Shown piece after piece: positions 49,102 to 57,926 of a stretch of 64,000 bases of DNA (positions are counted from its first letter, which is position 1; every line of letters begins with the position of its first letter). The translations under genes and the position numbers were made by a program. Below the pieces are notes generated by a model. That model ran no database searches and was not told where the DNA came from. It was given only the letters and a program-made list of their open reading frames with translations. Origin of the DNA: CAITJF01 sp032654645 (GTDB taxonomy: Bacteria > Pseudomonadota > Gammaproteobacteria > Burkholderiales > Gallionellaceae); contig JAULAW010000003.1 in assembly GCA_032654645.1 (NCBI GenBank), positions 372,001 to 436,000 of the forward strand, written 5' to 3'.

Positions 49102-52100
49102 GCGAGACGGCAAAACCTTATCTCGTCCGGCGCACCTGCACGCGCAAATCCGGCAATGCGGATGAACAGGGAAGCCACCCGTTGGAATCCTATCGGAAGC
49201 TGCCTGCCTATGTGCTGCTTGGCGATCCGGGTGCAGGCAAGACAGCGGCTTTCGAGCGGGAAGCGGAAGAATGCGGAGGCAAATATATCAAGGCACGCGC
49301 CTTTGCCACGTTTAAGCCTAAAGCGGAAGACCAGGGAAAGACTTTGTTCATAGATGCACTGGACGAGATGCGCGCAGGCCAAGGGGACGGCTGGACATCG
49401 CTTGCTCAAGTAGGTAAACGTCTGGAAGAGTTAGGCTGTCCTCGTTTTCGTCTTTCCTGTCGCGAGGCGGACTGGCTGGGCGAGAGCGATAGCGCAGTCC
49501 TCAAGCGCGTATCGCCAAATGGCGATGTCATTGCATTACACCTCGACCCGCTGAGTAATAGCGACGTTATTGAAATCCTACGTCACAAAGACAGCGTACC
49601 TGATCCGGACGAGTTTGTACGCAAGGCCGGCGAACACAGGCTAGGCGAACTGCTGCACAACCCGCAAACCTTGAATCTGCTTGTAGAAGCCGTTGGCGGA
49701 AACGAATGGCCGCAAAGCCGCAAGGAAATTTACGAAATGGCATGCCACCAACTCGTGCGTGAAGAAAGCCGGGCACACCGGGATGCCAAGCGCGTAAACC
49801 ATCACTCCCCTGAGACGTTGCTGGATACTGCTGGTTACCTGTGTGCCATTCACCTGCTATCCGGGATTGCCGGTTTCGCACTGGATGAAGATGCAAGTGA
49901 CGATCAACACTACTACTGGAATGAGCTGACAGCGCATAGCTTGCCCTTACTTCTTGCTTTGAAAACCAATCTGTTCCAGAAAGACGGCGAAGAACAACGC
50001 ATCCCGGTACACCGCAGCGTCGCCGAATATCTTGGCGCGCGCCACCTGGCGGCGTTGATCGAAAATGGCGGCTTACCGTTCGGTCGCATACTGGCGCTAA
50101 TGACTGGAGAAGATGGTGGCATGGTGCCCGATCTGCGCGGCTTTGCAGCATGGCTGTCCGTTCATTGTCGCACAGGTCGGACAGACTTGATTGAACGCGA
50201 TCCTTTGGGGGTAGTGCTCTATGGCGACGTGCGCAATTTTGTTGTGGATGACAAACGGTTAGTCCTGAGCGCATTGAAAAACGAAGCGCAACGCTACCCT
50301 TGGTTTCGCTCGCAGGACTGGACATCTCCGCCTTTTGGCGCGCTGGGTACGGAAGATATGGAATCAGCATTTAGGGAGATTCTTACTTCACCTTCGCGCA
50401 CGGAAGCTGACCAAGCGCTGCTTGACTGTGTGCTCGACGCCATACGTCATGGTGATCCTCTTCCGTCGTTATCTGAGCCGCTGGAAACCGCTGTGCGAGA
50501 CGCCAGCTATCGGCCGACAGTTCGCACCAATGCGGCACGGGCGTTAATGCACGCCATGCCGGACGACAGTTCAAGATTGTTGAAGCTTGCAGAGGATATT
50601 CGTGTGGGCGCAGTCGAAGACCGGGAAGATGAGTTACTCGGCACACTTCTGCGTAAACTTTATCCCTCTAATATCCCGCCTGCGCAGATATTGGACTACC
50701 TCCACAAACCGAAAAATGACAGTTTGATCGGCAAATATTTCATGTTCTGGGTTCACGACATTCCTGAAATCACAGCTATAGATGATTTGCCTTTGCTGTT
50801 GGATCAATTGGTACAAAAACATGCTGACCTGAGAAAGATGCTGCGGGAACATCAACTCAACAGAATGGCCGGGGAACTAATGATTCGTGGACTTGAGGCA
50901 CACGGCGACAGCATTTCGGACGAACGTCTTTACGATTGGCTCGGCGTCGGCCTCGACGAGTATGAACATACCCGGCTCGAAAGAGAGCATACCGAACGTA
51001 TTGCCTACTGGTTCGCTGATCGCCATGAACGCTATAAAGCAGTGATCAAGCGCGGAGCCTCACTATGCGTCGATCAAGAGGATGTTTGGTATTGCATGAG
51101 CCGATGCGCCATGAGGCTGCATGGTTCTCCACCCGCTGACATCGGGATATGGTATCTGGAGAAAGCAGCTGCGGAACCCCATAAGGAATTGGCCCAGTAT
51201 TATTTTCATCAAGCGGTTCACAAGTTGTTACGTGATGGCGGGCAAAAAGACTTGACGGCTCCTGCACTAGAGTTCATCGAGTCGTGGGCAAATGTATATC
51301 CAATCTTCCAGCCTTGGCTGGAACGGTTCACATCCTGCCCCATTGGCGAATGGCAACAGGAGCACGCCATACAAGACCGCGAAAGTAATATTGAGCGAAA
51401 AAAACGAAAAGTCGAATGGGTAGGCTATTACCGAAAACATCTTGGTGCCATCCGGGATGGCAGCGCCTATCCGCAAATCTTACATGACTTGGCGCAAGCC
51501 TATAACGGATTGATTTACGAAGCTACGGGCGAAACGCCTCGCGAGAGACTTGAAGATTTTCTGGATGGTGACAAGGAATTGGTTGAGGCGGCCTATTCAG
51601 GCTTTCGTCATATCCTTGACCGCAACGGCCTCCCGACTATCAGCGAAATTGTTGAGTTAGAACTGAAAGGGAAGATGCACTACGTCCGCACACCTTGCCT
51701 GGTGGGTATTGACGAACTGTTTCAGAGCAACCCGACGGAAGCGATGCAACTCAACGATACCGTTCTATCACGTCTGTTGGCGTTTCGTTTCACCTACGAT
51801 ATTGGCGAAAATCCAGAGTGGGTTAATGCACTGATTCAATCAAGACCAGCATTAGTCGCAGATGTGCTTATAGCTTATGCGTTACCTATGCTGCGTGCGG
51901 GAAAGGAACATGTCAACGGACTCTCTCCATTGGCATACAACGACGTTTATTCGGGGGTTGCGAGCATTGCGTTACCGCCCTTGCTGGAAGGTTTTCGATT
52001 GCGCGCCCGCAAGCAACAATTGGGAAGTGCGCTCGACCCACTGTTGAAAGGGGCGTTACATCACCTTGACAAGAAGGTGCTTGCTTCTATCGTTGAGCGC

Positions 52101-53156
52101 AAACTTGAATTAGGAAGCATGGATGCCGCGCAGCGAGTTTATTGGCTGGCTTGCGGATTGATAATTGACCCAGCCGCATATTCAGCAAAATTGATCCAAT
52201 ACATAGGCAAGAGCAAGCCTCGTCGAAACCAGTTAGCAGGTTTTCTGCATGATCGCTGGGAACACGGATTTCCTTATGCAGCTCTGCCGGAAAGCGTACT
52301 CGCGCTTTTGATAGAACTACTCTTGCCTAGCTGCACGCCAGAACGCCCCGAAGGTGTTCACAGGGTCAGCTCATCAATGCACACTGCCGACCTGATGCGT
52401 TCATTCATCAACAAGCTTGGCGGCAATCCAAGCGAGACTGCAACCTGCGAACTCGAACGCCTGTTGGCATTACCGTCCCTCACACATTGGCATACCACTT
52501 TGCGAGGCGCATTGCATGACCAGCGCATTGCCCGACGCAAGGCTACGTTCCGCAGCCTGGGTGTCGAAGAAGTCAGCAGCACGCTCGCCAACCTTCAACC
52601 CGCCAGTGCCGCTGACCTCGCCGCATTGACGTTTGATCACCTACGCGACATCGTCCGAAAAATTCGCGACGGCAGCACCAACGATTACAGGCAGTATTGG
52701 AGCTACGACAAAAGCAATCAGGTGCTGGATAAACCTAAGCCAGAAAACGATTGCCGTGATGCGCTGCTATCTGACCTGAAGGCACGGCTAGGCGTACTAG
52801 GTATTGATGCAGAGCGGGAAGGAAATTATGCGGATGACAAACGTGCCGACATTAAGGTTTTATTCGGTGGAGTCAACGGATTCAACATCCCCATCGAAAT
52901 CAAAAAAGATACCCATGATGATCTCTGGCGAGCAATCCACGAGCAATTGATTCCCAAGTATATCCGCGATCCCGGTGCGGTCGGACATGGCATATATCTG
53001 GTGTTCTGGTTCGGTGGAATTAGGATGAAGCCACCTCTTGATGGATCAAAACTCCGTAGTGCCGCAGAACTCGAAGAACGTTTGAGGCAGACTCTTACCC
53101 CTGAGGAAAGCCATCGTATCCAGATTTGTGTGATTGATTGCGCGCTCCCAACTTGA
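49098..53156 (+). CDS. Large NACHT-like ATPase with C-terminal PD-(D/E)XK-like domain (candidate defence protein)
   Basis: 1352 residues from TTG 49098, which overlaps the previous stop (TTGA). GDPGAGKT at 42-49 is the Walker A loop and TLFIDALDEMRAG at 82-94 the Walker B (D-A-L-D-E as in NACHT/STAND ATPases), followed by RFRLSCREADW as sensor. Residues about 270-1200 are helical and repeat-like, fit for target sensing. At the end DIKVLF (Asp1251) and IPIEIKKD (Glu1267-x-Lys1269) form a PD-(D/E)XK nuclease pattern, then a predicted helix DDLWRAIHEQLIPKYI. The order ATPase, helical repeats, effector fits STAND-type phage defence, though no family was recognised. The function is inference. Confidence 0.8.
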   Translation: MSETAKPYLVRRTCTRKSGNADEQGSHPLESYRKLPAYVLLGDPGAGKTAAFEREAEECGGKYIKARAFATFKPKAEDQGKTLFIDALDEMRAGQGDGWTSLAQVGKRLEELGCPRFRLSCREADWLGESDSAVLKRVSPNGDVIALHLDPLSNSDVIEILRHKDSVPDPDEFVRKAGEHRLGELLHNPQTLNLLVEAVGGNEWPQSRKEIYEMACHQLVREESRAHRDAKRVNHHSPETLLDTAGYLCAIHLLSGIAGFALDEDASDDQHYYWNELTAHSLPLLLALKTNLFQKDGEEQRIPVHRSVAEYLGARHLAALIENGGLPFGRILALMTGEDGGMVPDLRGFAAWLSVHCRTGRTDLIERDPLGVVLYGDVRNFVVDDKRLVLSALKNEAQRYPWFRSQDWTSPPFGALGTEDMESAFREILTSPSRTEADQALLDCVLDAIRHGDPLPSLSEPLETAVRDASYRPTVRTNAARALMHAMPDDSSRLLKLAEDIRVGAVEDREDELLGTLLRKLYPSNIPPAQILDYLHKPKNDSLIGKYFMFWVHDIPEITAIDDLPLLLDQLVQKHADLRKMLREHQLNRMAGELMIRGLEAHGDSISDERLYDWLGVGLDEYEHTRLEREHTERIAYWFADRHERYKAVIKRGASLCVDQEDVWYCMSRCAMRLHGSPPADIGIWYLEKAAAEPHKELAQYYFHQAVHKLLRDGGQKDLTAPALEFIESWANVYPIFQPWLERFTSCPIGEWQQEHAIQDRESNIERKKRKVEWVGYYRKHLGAIRDGSAYPQILHDLAQAYNGLIYEATGETPRERLEDFLDGDKELVEAAYSGFRHILDRNGLPTISEIVELELKGKMHYVRTPCLVGIDELFQSNPTEAMQLNDTVLSRLLAFRFTYDIGENPEWVNALIQSRPALVADVLIAYALPMLRAGKEHVNGLSPLAYNDVYSGVASIALPPLLEGFRLRARKQQLGSALDPLLKGALHHLDKKVLASIVERKLELGSMDAAQRVYWLACGLIIDPAAYSAKLIQYIGKSKPRRNQLAGFLHDRWEHGFPYAALPESVLALLIELLLPSCTPERPEGVHRVSSSMHTADLMRSFINKLGGNPSETATCELERLLALPSLTHWHTTLRGALHDQRIARRKATFRSLGVEEVSSTLANLQPASAADLAALTFDHLRDIVRKIRDGSTNDYRQYWSYDKSNQVLDKPKPENDCRDALLSDLKARLGVLGIDAEREGNYADDKRADIKVLFGGVNGFNIPIEIKKDTHDDLWRAIHEQLIPKYIRDPGAVGHGIYLVFWFGGIRMKPPLDGSKLRSAAELEERLRQTLTPEESHRIQICVIDCALPT

Positions 53157-53239
53157 ATTCAATCTCTTTGGGTTCGATTCCCCGTCCCTTGGGGCGAAGG
53201 CTGGCTGAAAGCCAGCAGGTTGCAAGAGCGCAGTTAATA

Positions 53240-53259
53240 CCCCGCAGCTTGCTGCGGGG
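53240..53259 (+). terminator. Hairpin after the large ATPase
   Basis: CCCCGCAGC TT GCTGCGGGG forms a perfect 9-bp stem, followed by TGCTTTATT. It could end the transcript of the ATPase genes. Similar sequences occur as dispersed repeats, so it may be a mobile palindrome as well. The rest of 53157-53412 holds no gene. Confidence 0.5.
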
Positions 53260-53412
53260 TGCTTTATTGGCTGGTATGTGTCGGTACCGGATGTTTGCGT
53301 TCCCCAATAGCAGTCGTTGATCTTGGTGCAGTGAACGCGCGGGGCTGCCTCACTGAATTACCATACATTGGGAGTAAGCTTGGTATCGGTTGTCCAGGTT
53401 GCTTTTTTCATA

Positions 53413-53432
53413 ATATTAGAATATCCTAATAT
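53413..53432. promoter_or_regulatory. AT-rich palindromic operator before the RND pump
   Basis: ATATTAG AATATC CTAATAT is a perfect 7-base inverted repeat with 6 bases between. It overlaps the likely -10 region and touches the ATG at 53433, which argues that ATG 53460 is the real start of translation. AT-rich palindromes of this size are typical for ArsR-family repressors, including BigR-type ones. A candidate regulator is encoded at 47391. Confidence 0.6.
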
Positions 53433-53459
53433 ATGAATCGTTCAAGTCGGGTGGTGGTC

Positions 53460-54482
53460 ATGACGCATCGCGCATTATTTCTGTTGGCTTTTGTTTTTAC
53501 TTCCATCGCGCAGGCGGCGGAGCAACTTGCCGTCGCGCCGGTGCAATTCCGCGAGGTGGCGCAAAGCTATAGCGCGGACGGCGTGGTCGAAGCGGCGCGG
53601 CAATCTACCGTGTCGGCACAGATCGCAGGGCGCGTGAAGGAAATCCTGTTCGATGTCGGCGACACGGTCAGGAAGGGCCAAACCCTTTTGCGCATAGACG
53701 AGCGCGAGGCGGCGCAGGCGGTGGCGGGCAGCCAGGCGCAGGTGATGCAGTCGCAGGCCGCCATGCAGAACGCCAAGTCCGGCTACGAACGCGCGCGCCA
53801 GTTATTCGCGCAGAAATTTATCAGCCAGGCGGCGCTGGACAAAGCGCAGGCCGATTACAAGATGGCGCTGGCGCAAGCGGCGGCGAGCGAGGCCGGTGCG
53901 CAGCAATCGGCGCTGGCGCAGGGCTATACCGCCGTGGTTGCGCCCTTTGGCGGGGTGGTGGGCGCACGCCTGGTCGAGGTGGGCGAGATGGTGACCGTGG
54001 GCAAGCCGCTGATGAGCGGTTTTGACCCGGCGCAGATGCGAGTCATCGTCAACATTCCGCAATACAAGCTGGCGGACATCGGCGCGCACCCGCAAGCCAT
54101 GATCGAGTTTCCCTCTTTCAACCGCCGGGTGCAGGCCGCTTCGGTGACGGTGCTGCCCACCGCCGATGCGCGCACGCACAGCACCCAGGTGCGCGCCTAC
54201 CTGCCTGCCAGGGAGGCGGGTGTTTATCCGGGCATGTTTGTGCGCGTCCACTTCGCGGTGGGCAAGGCAAACAAATTATTGATTCCTTCCAGCGCCGTGG
54301 TGCGCCGCAGCGAAGTGGTGGCGGTGTATGTGGTGGATGAAAAAGGTACTGCGAGGCTGCGCCAGGTGCGCCTGGGCGAGCCTGCCGGACAGGATGAAAT
54401 CGAAGTCCTGGCCGGGCTGAACCCCGGCGAAAAAGTGGCGCTGGAGCCGGTTAAGGCTGGCATGGCGCAGCAGGCAAAATGA
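53460..54482 (+). CDS. RND efflux periplasmic adaptor (membrane fusion protein)
   Basis: 340 residues from ATG 53460 with a signal peptide (MTHRALFLLAFVFTSIAQAA). The family fold is clear: VSAQIAGRVKEILFDVGDTV (lipoyl-like domain), a short alpha-hairpin with Gln/Ala-rich repeats, YTAVVAPFGGVVGARLVEVG, and the beta-barrel and membrane-proximal parts. The adaptor joins the inner-membrane pump to an outer membrane channel. No channel gene follows. A start at 53433 would add nine residues but overlaps the operator. The stop overlaps the permease start by ATGA. Confidence 0.92.
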   Translation: MTHRALFLLAFVFTSIAQAAEQLAVAPVQFREVAQSYSADGVVEAARQSTVSAQIAGRVKEILFDVGDTVRKGQTLLRIDEREAAQAVAGSQAQVMQSQAAMQNAKSGYERARQLFAQKFISQAALDKAQADYKMALAQAAASEAGAQQSALAQGYTAVVAPFGGVVGARLVEVGEMVTVGKPLMSGFDPAQMRVIVNIPQYKLADIGAHPQAMIEFPSFNRRVQAASVTVLPTADARTHSTQVRAYLPAREAGVYPGMFVRVHFAVGKANKLLIPSSAVVRRSEVVAVYVVDEKGTARLRQVRLGEPAGQDEIEVLAGLNPGEKVALEPVKAGMAQQAK

Positions 54483-57400
54483 TGGGCATCTCCGGGCGCA
54501 TCGCCAGAATTTTCCTGCATTCACAGATGACGCCGCTGCTGGCTCTGGTGGCAGTGCTGCTGGGCCTGTTCGCGGTGATGGTGACCCCCCGCGAAGAGGA
54601 GCCGCAGATCAACGTTACCATGGCGAACGTGCTGATCGCCTACCCCGGCGCGTCCGCGCAGGATGTGGCCAATACCGTGTCTACCCCCGCCGAGCAGGTG
54701 CTGTCGCAGATTGCCGGGGTAGACCATGTCTATTCCGTGTCGCAGCCCGGCATGGCGGTGCTCACCGTGCAGTTCAAGGTGGGCGAGCAGCACGTTCCTT
54801 CGCTGGTCAAGCTCTACGATGTCATCAATTCCCATGCCGACTGGTTGCCGCCCACACTGGGGGTGGCGCAACCTATCATCAAGGCCAAGGGTATAGATGA
54901 TGTGCCGGTTGCCGCTTACACGCTGTGGCGCGAGGAGGCTGCTGGCAGCGGGCTGGCGCTGACCCAGGTGGCGCATGCCATCGAGGCCGAGCTGAAGCGC
55001 GTGGACGGCACGCGCGAAGTCACCACGCTGGGTGCGACGCAACGCATGGTGCGCGTGCTGTTCAACCCGGAAGCGCTGAACGCGCACCAGCTTGTAGTGC
55101 AGGATGTGCGCGCCGCCTTGCAGGCCGCCAACGTATCGCAGGACGCGGGCAGTTTGACGCAGGGCAACCGCGAAGTGCTGGTGCAGACCGGCAATTTCCT
55201 GAGCGATGCGAACGAGGTGCGGCAACTGGTGCTGGGCGTGTCCGGCGGCAAACCTGTATTCCTGCGCGATGTGGCAGAAGTGCTGGATGGCGCCGACCAG
55301 CCGTCCAGTTATGTCTGGCTGGGCGCGGGTGCAGCGGCGGGCGACAAGGGCATCACGGCCAAGGGCGAATTCACCGCCGTGACCGTGGCGGTGACCAAGA
55401 AGCCGGGCGAGAACGCGGTGGACATCGCCGACAAATTGGCGCGGCGCGTGGAAGAATTGAAGGGCAGCGTGATTCCTGCCGACGTGCATGTCACCACCAC
55501 GCGCAACTACGGTGAGACCGCCAATGACAAGGCGATGAAGCTGATTCAGAAACTGGTCTTCGCTACCGCTGCTGTGGTGGCGCTGGTGTGGTTTGCGCTG
55601 GGGCGGCGCGAAGCATTCATCGTCGGTGTGGCCGTCCTGCTCACGCTGGCGGCCACGCTGTTTGCTTCCTGGGCTTACGGCTTCACGCTGAACCGGGTTT
55701 CATTGTTCGCACTTATCTTTTCTATCGGCATATTGGTGGACGATGCGATAGTTGTCGTCGAGAACATCCATCGCCGCCGCGAACTGGCACCACAGCAGGC
55801 GCTGTCCGAGATCATTCCCGATGCGGTGGACGAGGTGGGCAATCCCACCATCCTCGCCACCTTCACGGTGATCGCGGCGCTATTGCCGATGGCGTTCGTC
55901 AGCGGTTTAATGGGCCCATACATGAGCCCGATCCCGATTAACGCCAGCATGGGCATGCTGATTTCGCTGGCGGTGGCGTTTGTCATTACGCCGTGGCTGG
56001 CGTTGCGTTTTTCCGGTGGGCATCACGCCGGCATCAAGGATGAACGCGATACGAAATTGGCGAAGTTCTTCCGCGCTCGGCTCACGCCATTCCTCAACGG
56101 TGAACTGGGCAAACCTGCGCGGCGCAAATTGTGGCTGGGCATACTTGCGGGCTTGCTGCTGGCCGTATCTCTGGGCGTGGTCAAGCTGGTGGTGCTGAAG
56201 ATGCTGCCGTTCGACAACAAGTCAGAATTCCAGGTGGTGGTGGATATGCCCAGCGGCACGGCACTGGAACAGACCGGCGCGGTGATGCACGAGATCGGCG
56301 CTTACCTCGCCATGGTGCCGGAGGTGACGGACTACGAGGCTTATGCCGGTGCCGCCTCGCCGATCAACTTCAATGGCCTGGTGCGCCAGTATTACTTGCG
56401 CAGCGCGGCGGAGCAGGGAGACATTCAGGTCAACTTGAGGGACAAGCACCACCGCAGCCGCAGCAGCCATGAGATCGCCAGCAGCGTGCGCGAACCGGTC
56501 GAGGCTATCGCGAACAAGTGGAACGCGAAAGTGAAGATTGTTGAAGTGCCGCCCGGCCCTCCGGTGATGTCGCCCATCGTGGCGGAAATCTACGGGCCGG
56601 ACTATGACGGCGCGCGCAAAGTGGCCGGCAAGGTGCATGAGCAGTTCGCTCGGACCGCAGACATCGTCGGCATAGATGACAGCGTGACCGAAGCTGCACC
56701 AAAATTAGTGTTGCGTGTGCTGCAAAGCAAGGCGGCGTTACTCGGTGTGGCATCAAACGACATCGTGGACGCGATTCATGTTGCCATGTCCGGGCAGGAC
56801 GTGACTTCGCTGCATGACGCCACGGCAAAATACGCGCCGCCGTTACGCCTCGGCTTGCCACCAGAGCGCCGCAGCCGCATTGATGATGTGCTCAAGCTCA
56901 AGGTGCGCGCACGCAATGGTGTGCCGGTGCCGTTGTCCGAGGTGGTGCAGATTGTGCCGGCGCAGCGTGATTACCCGATTTATCACAAGGACCTGCTGCC
57001 GGTGGTGTATGTGGTGGCCGATATGGCAGGCAAACTGGATAGCCCGTTGTACGGCATGTTCGGCATCAACGGCAAGGTTGACGGTGCGGCTACCGGACAG
57101 GGCGGCAAACTGGATGTGCATTATTTCAAGCAGCCATCCAATCCATACGCGGGCTATGCGCTGAAGTGGGACGGCGAATGGCAGGTGACGTTCGAAACCT
57201 TCCGCGACATGGGCATCGCCTACGCGGTGGGGTTGGTGCTGATCTATTTGCTGGTGGTGGCGCAGTTCAAGAGTTACTTGATACCGCTGGTCATCATGGC
57301 GCCGATTCCGCTCACTCTTATCGGTGTGATGCCCGGCCACGCCCTGCTCGGTTCGCAATTCACCGCCACCTCGATGATAGGCATGATCGCGCTGGCCGGG

Positions 57401-57682
57401 ATCATCGTGCGCAATTCCATCCTGCTGGTGGATTTCGTCAACCTGCAATTGCGCGAGGGGATGGCGTTGCAGCAGGCGGTGATTACTGCCGCCAGCGCGC
57501 GTGCCAAACCCATTATCCTGACCGGGCTGGCGGCCATGCTGGGAGCTTTATTTATCCTGGATGACCCCATTTTTAACGGGCTGGCGATTTCCCTGATTTT
57601 TGGCATCCTGGTCTCCACCTTGCTGACGCTAGTCGTAATACCGGTGTTGCATTACGTTACCCTGTACAGAAAATTCCAGTAA
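54479..57682 (+). CDS. RND efflux pump permease
   Basis: 1067 residues, 12 helices with two large periplasmic loops, the AcrB layout. ILVDDAIVVVENIHRRREL in helix 4 has the Asp pair of the proton relay in the drug-type (HAE-1) group; heavy-metal pumps have a different pattern. Helix 10-11 has IVRNSILLVDFVNLQLREG. Substrates cannot be deduced. It probably exports hydrophobic compounds with the adaptor before it, under control of the AT-rich operator. Confidence 0.93.
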   Translation: MMGISGRIARIFLHSQMTPLLALVAVLLGLFAVMVTPREEEPQINVTMANVLIAYPGASAQDVANTVSTPAEQVLSQIAGVDHVYSVSQPGMAVLTVQFKVGEQHVPSLVKLYDVINSHADWLPPTLGVAQPIIKAKGIDDVPVAAYTLWREEAAGSGLALTQVAHAIEAELKRVDGTREVTTLGATQRMVRVLFNPEALNAHQLVVQDVRAALQAANVSQDAGSLTQGNREVLVQTGNFLSDANEVRQLVLGVSGGKPVFLRDVAEVLDGADQPSSYVWLGAGAAAGDKGITAKGEFTAVTVAVTKKPGENAVDIADKLARRVEELKGSVIPADVHVTTTRNYGETANDKAMKLIQKLVFATAAVVALVWFALGRREAFIVGVAVLLTLAATLFASWAYGFTLNRVSLFALIFSIGILVDDAIVVVENIHRRRELAPQQALSEIIPDAVDEVGNPTILATFTVIAALLPMAFVSGLMGPYMSPIPINASMGMLISLAVAFVITPWLALRFSGGHHAGIKDERDTKLAKFFRARLTPFLNGELGKPARRKLWLGILAGLLLAVSLGVVKLVVLKMLPFDNKSEFQVVVDMPSGTALEQTGAVMHEIGAYLAMVPEVTDYEAYAGAASPINFNGLVRQYYLRSAAEQGDIQVNLRDKHHRSRSSHEIASSVREPVEAIANKWNAKVKIVEVPPGPPVMSPIVAEIYGPDYDGARKVAGKVHEQFARTADIVGIDDSVTEAAPKLVLRVLQSKAALLGVASNDIVDAIHVAMSGQDVTSLHDATAKYAPPLRLGLPPERRSRIDDVLKLKVRARNGVPVPLSEVVQIVPAQRDYPIYHKDLLPVVYVVADMAGKLDSPLYGMFGINGKVDGAATGQGGKLDVHYFKQPSNPYAGYALKWDGEWQVTFETFRDMGIAYAVGLVLIYLLVVAQFKSYLIPLVIMAPIPLTLIGVMPGHALLGSQFTATSMIGMIALAGIIVRNSILLVDFVNLQLREGMALQQAVITAASARAKPIILTGLAAMLGALFILDDPIFNGLAISLIFGILVSTLLTLVVIPVLHYVTLYRKFQ

Positions 57683-57711
57683 TATCCGCACCATCATTTC
57701 AGGAGAGTCAC

Positions 57712-57924
57712 ATGAACGCAGAACGCATCGTTCGCATCGTCGCCGGCAGTTTCATTCTGTTGTCCCTGTCGTTGGGCGCAGAAGCCAGTCCGGTGTTTGT
57801 CAGCCAAAACTTTTTGTGGCTTACCGCCTTCGTTGGCATGAACCTGTTCCAGAGTGGCTTCACCACTTTCTGTCCACTGAATAACATGCTGGCAAAGCTT
57901 GGCATCAAGGGAGCTGTTGGTTAA
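57712..57924 (+). CDS. DUF2892 membrane protein
   Basis: 70 residues: MNAERIVRIVAGSFILLSLS, then WLTAFVGMNLFQSGFTTFCP, two helices ending with a conserved FCP. This is the membrane part found in YgaP-type rhodaneses and as a stand-alone protein. Such proteins often lie in sulfide- or persulfide-responsive operons. It is 29 bases after the pump gene and preceded by a good Shine-Dalgarno (AGGAG). Confidence 0.9.
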   Translation: MNAERIVRIVAGSFILLSLSLGAEASPVFVSQNFLWLTAFVGMNLFQSGFTTFCPLNNMLAKLGIKGAVG

Positions 57925-57926
57925 GG

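Noticed and set aside
53157..53200. tRNA-like T-arm sequence (GGTTCGATTCC)
   Set aside because: No acceptor stem, anticodon arm or D arm could be paired around it; the context is a dispersed palindromic repeat.
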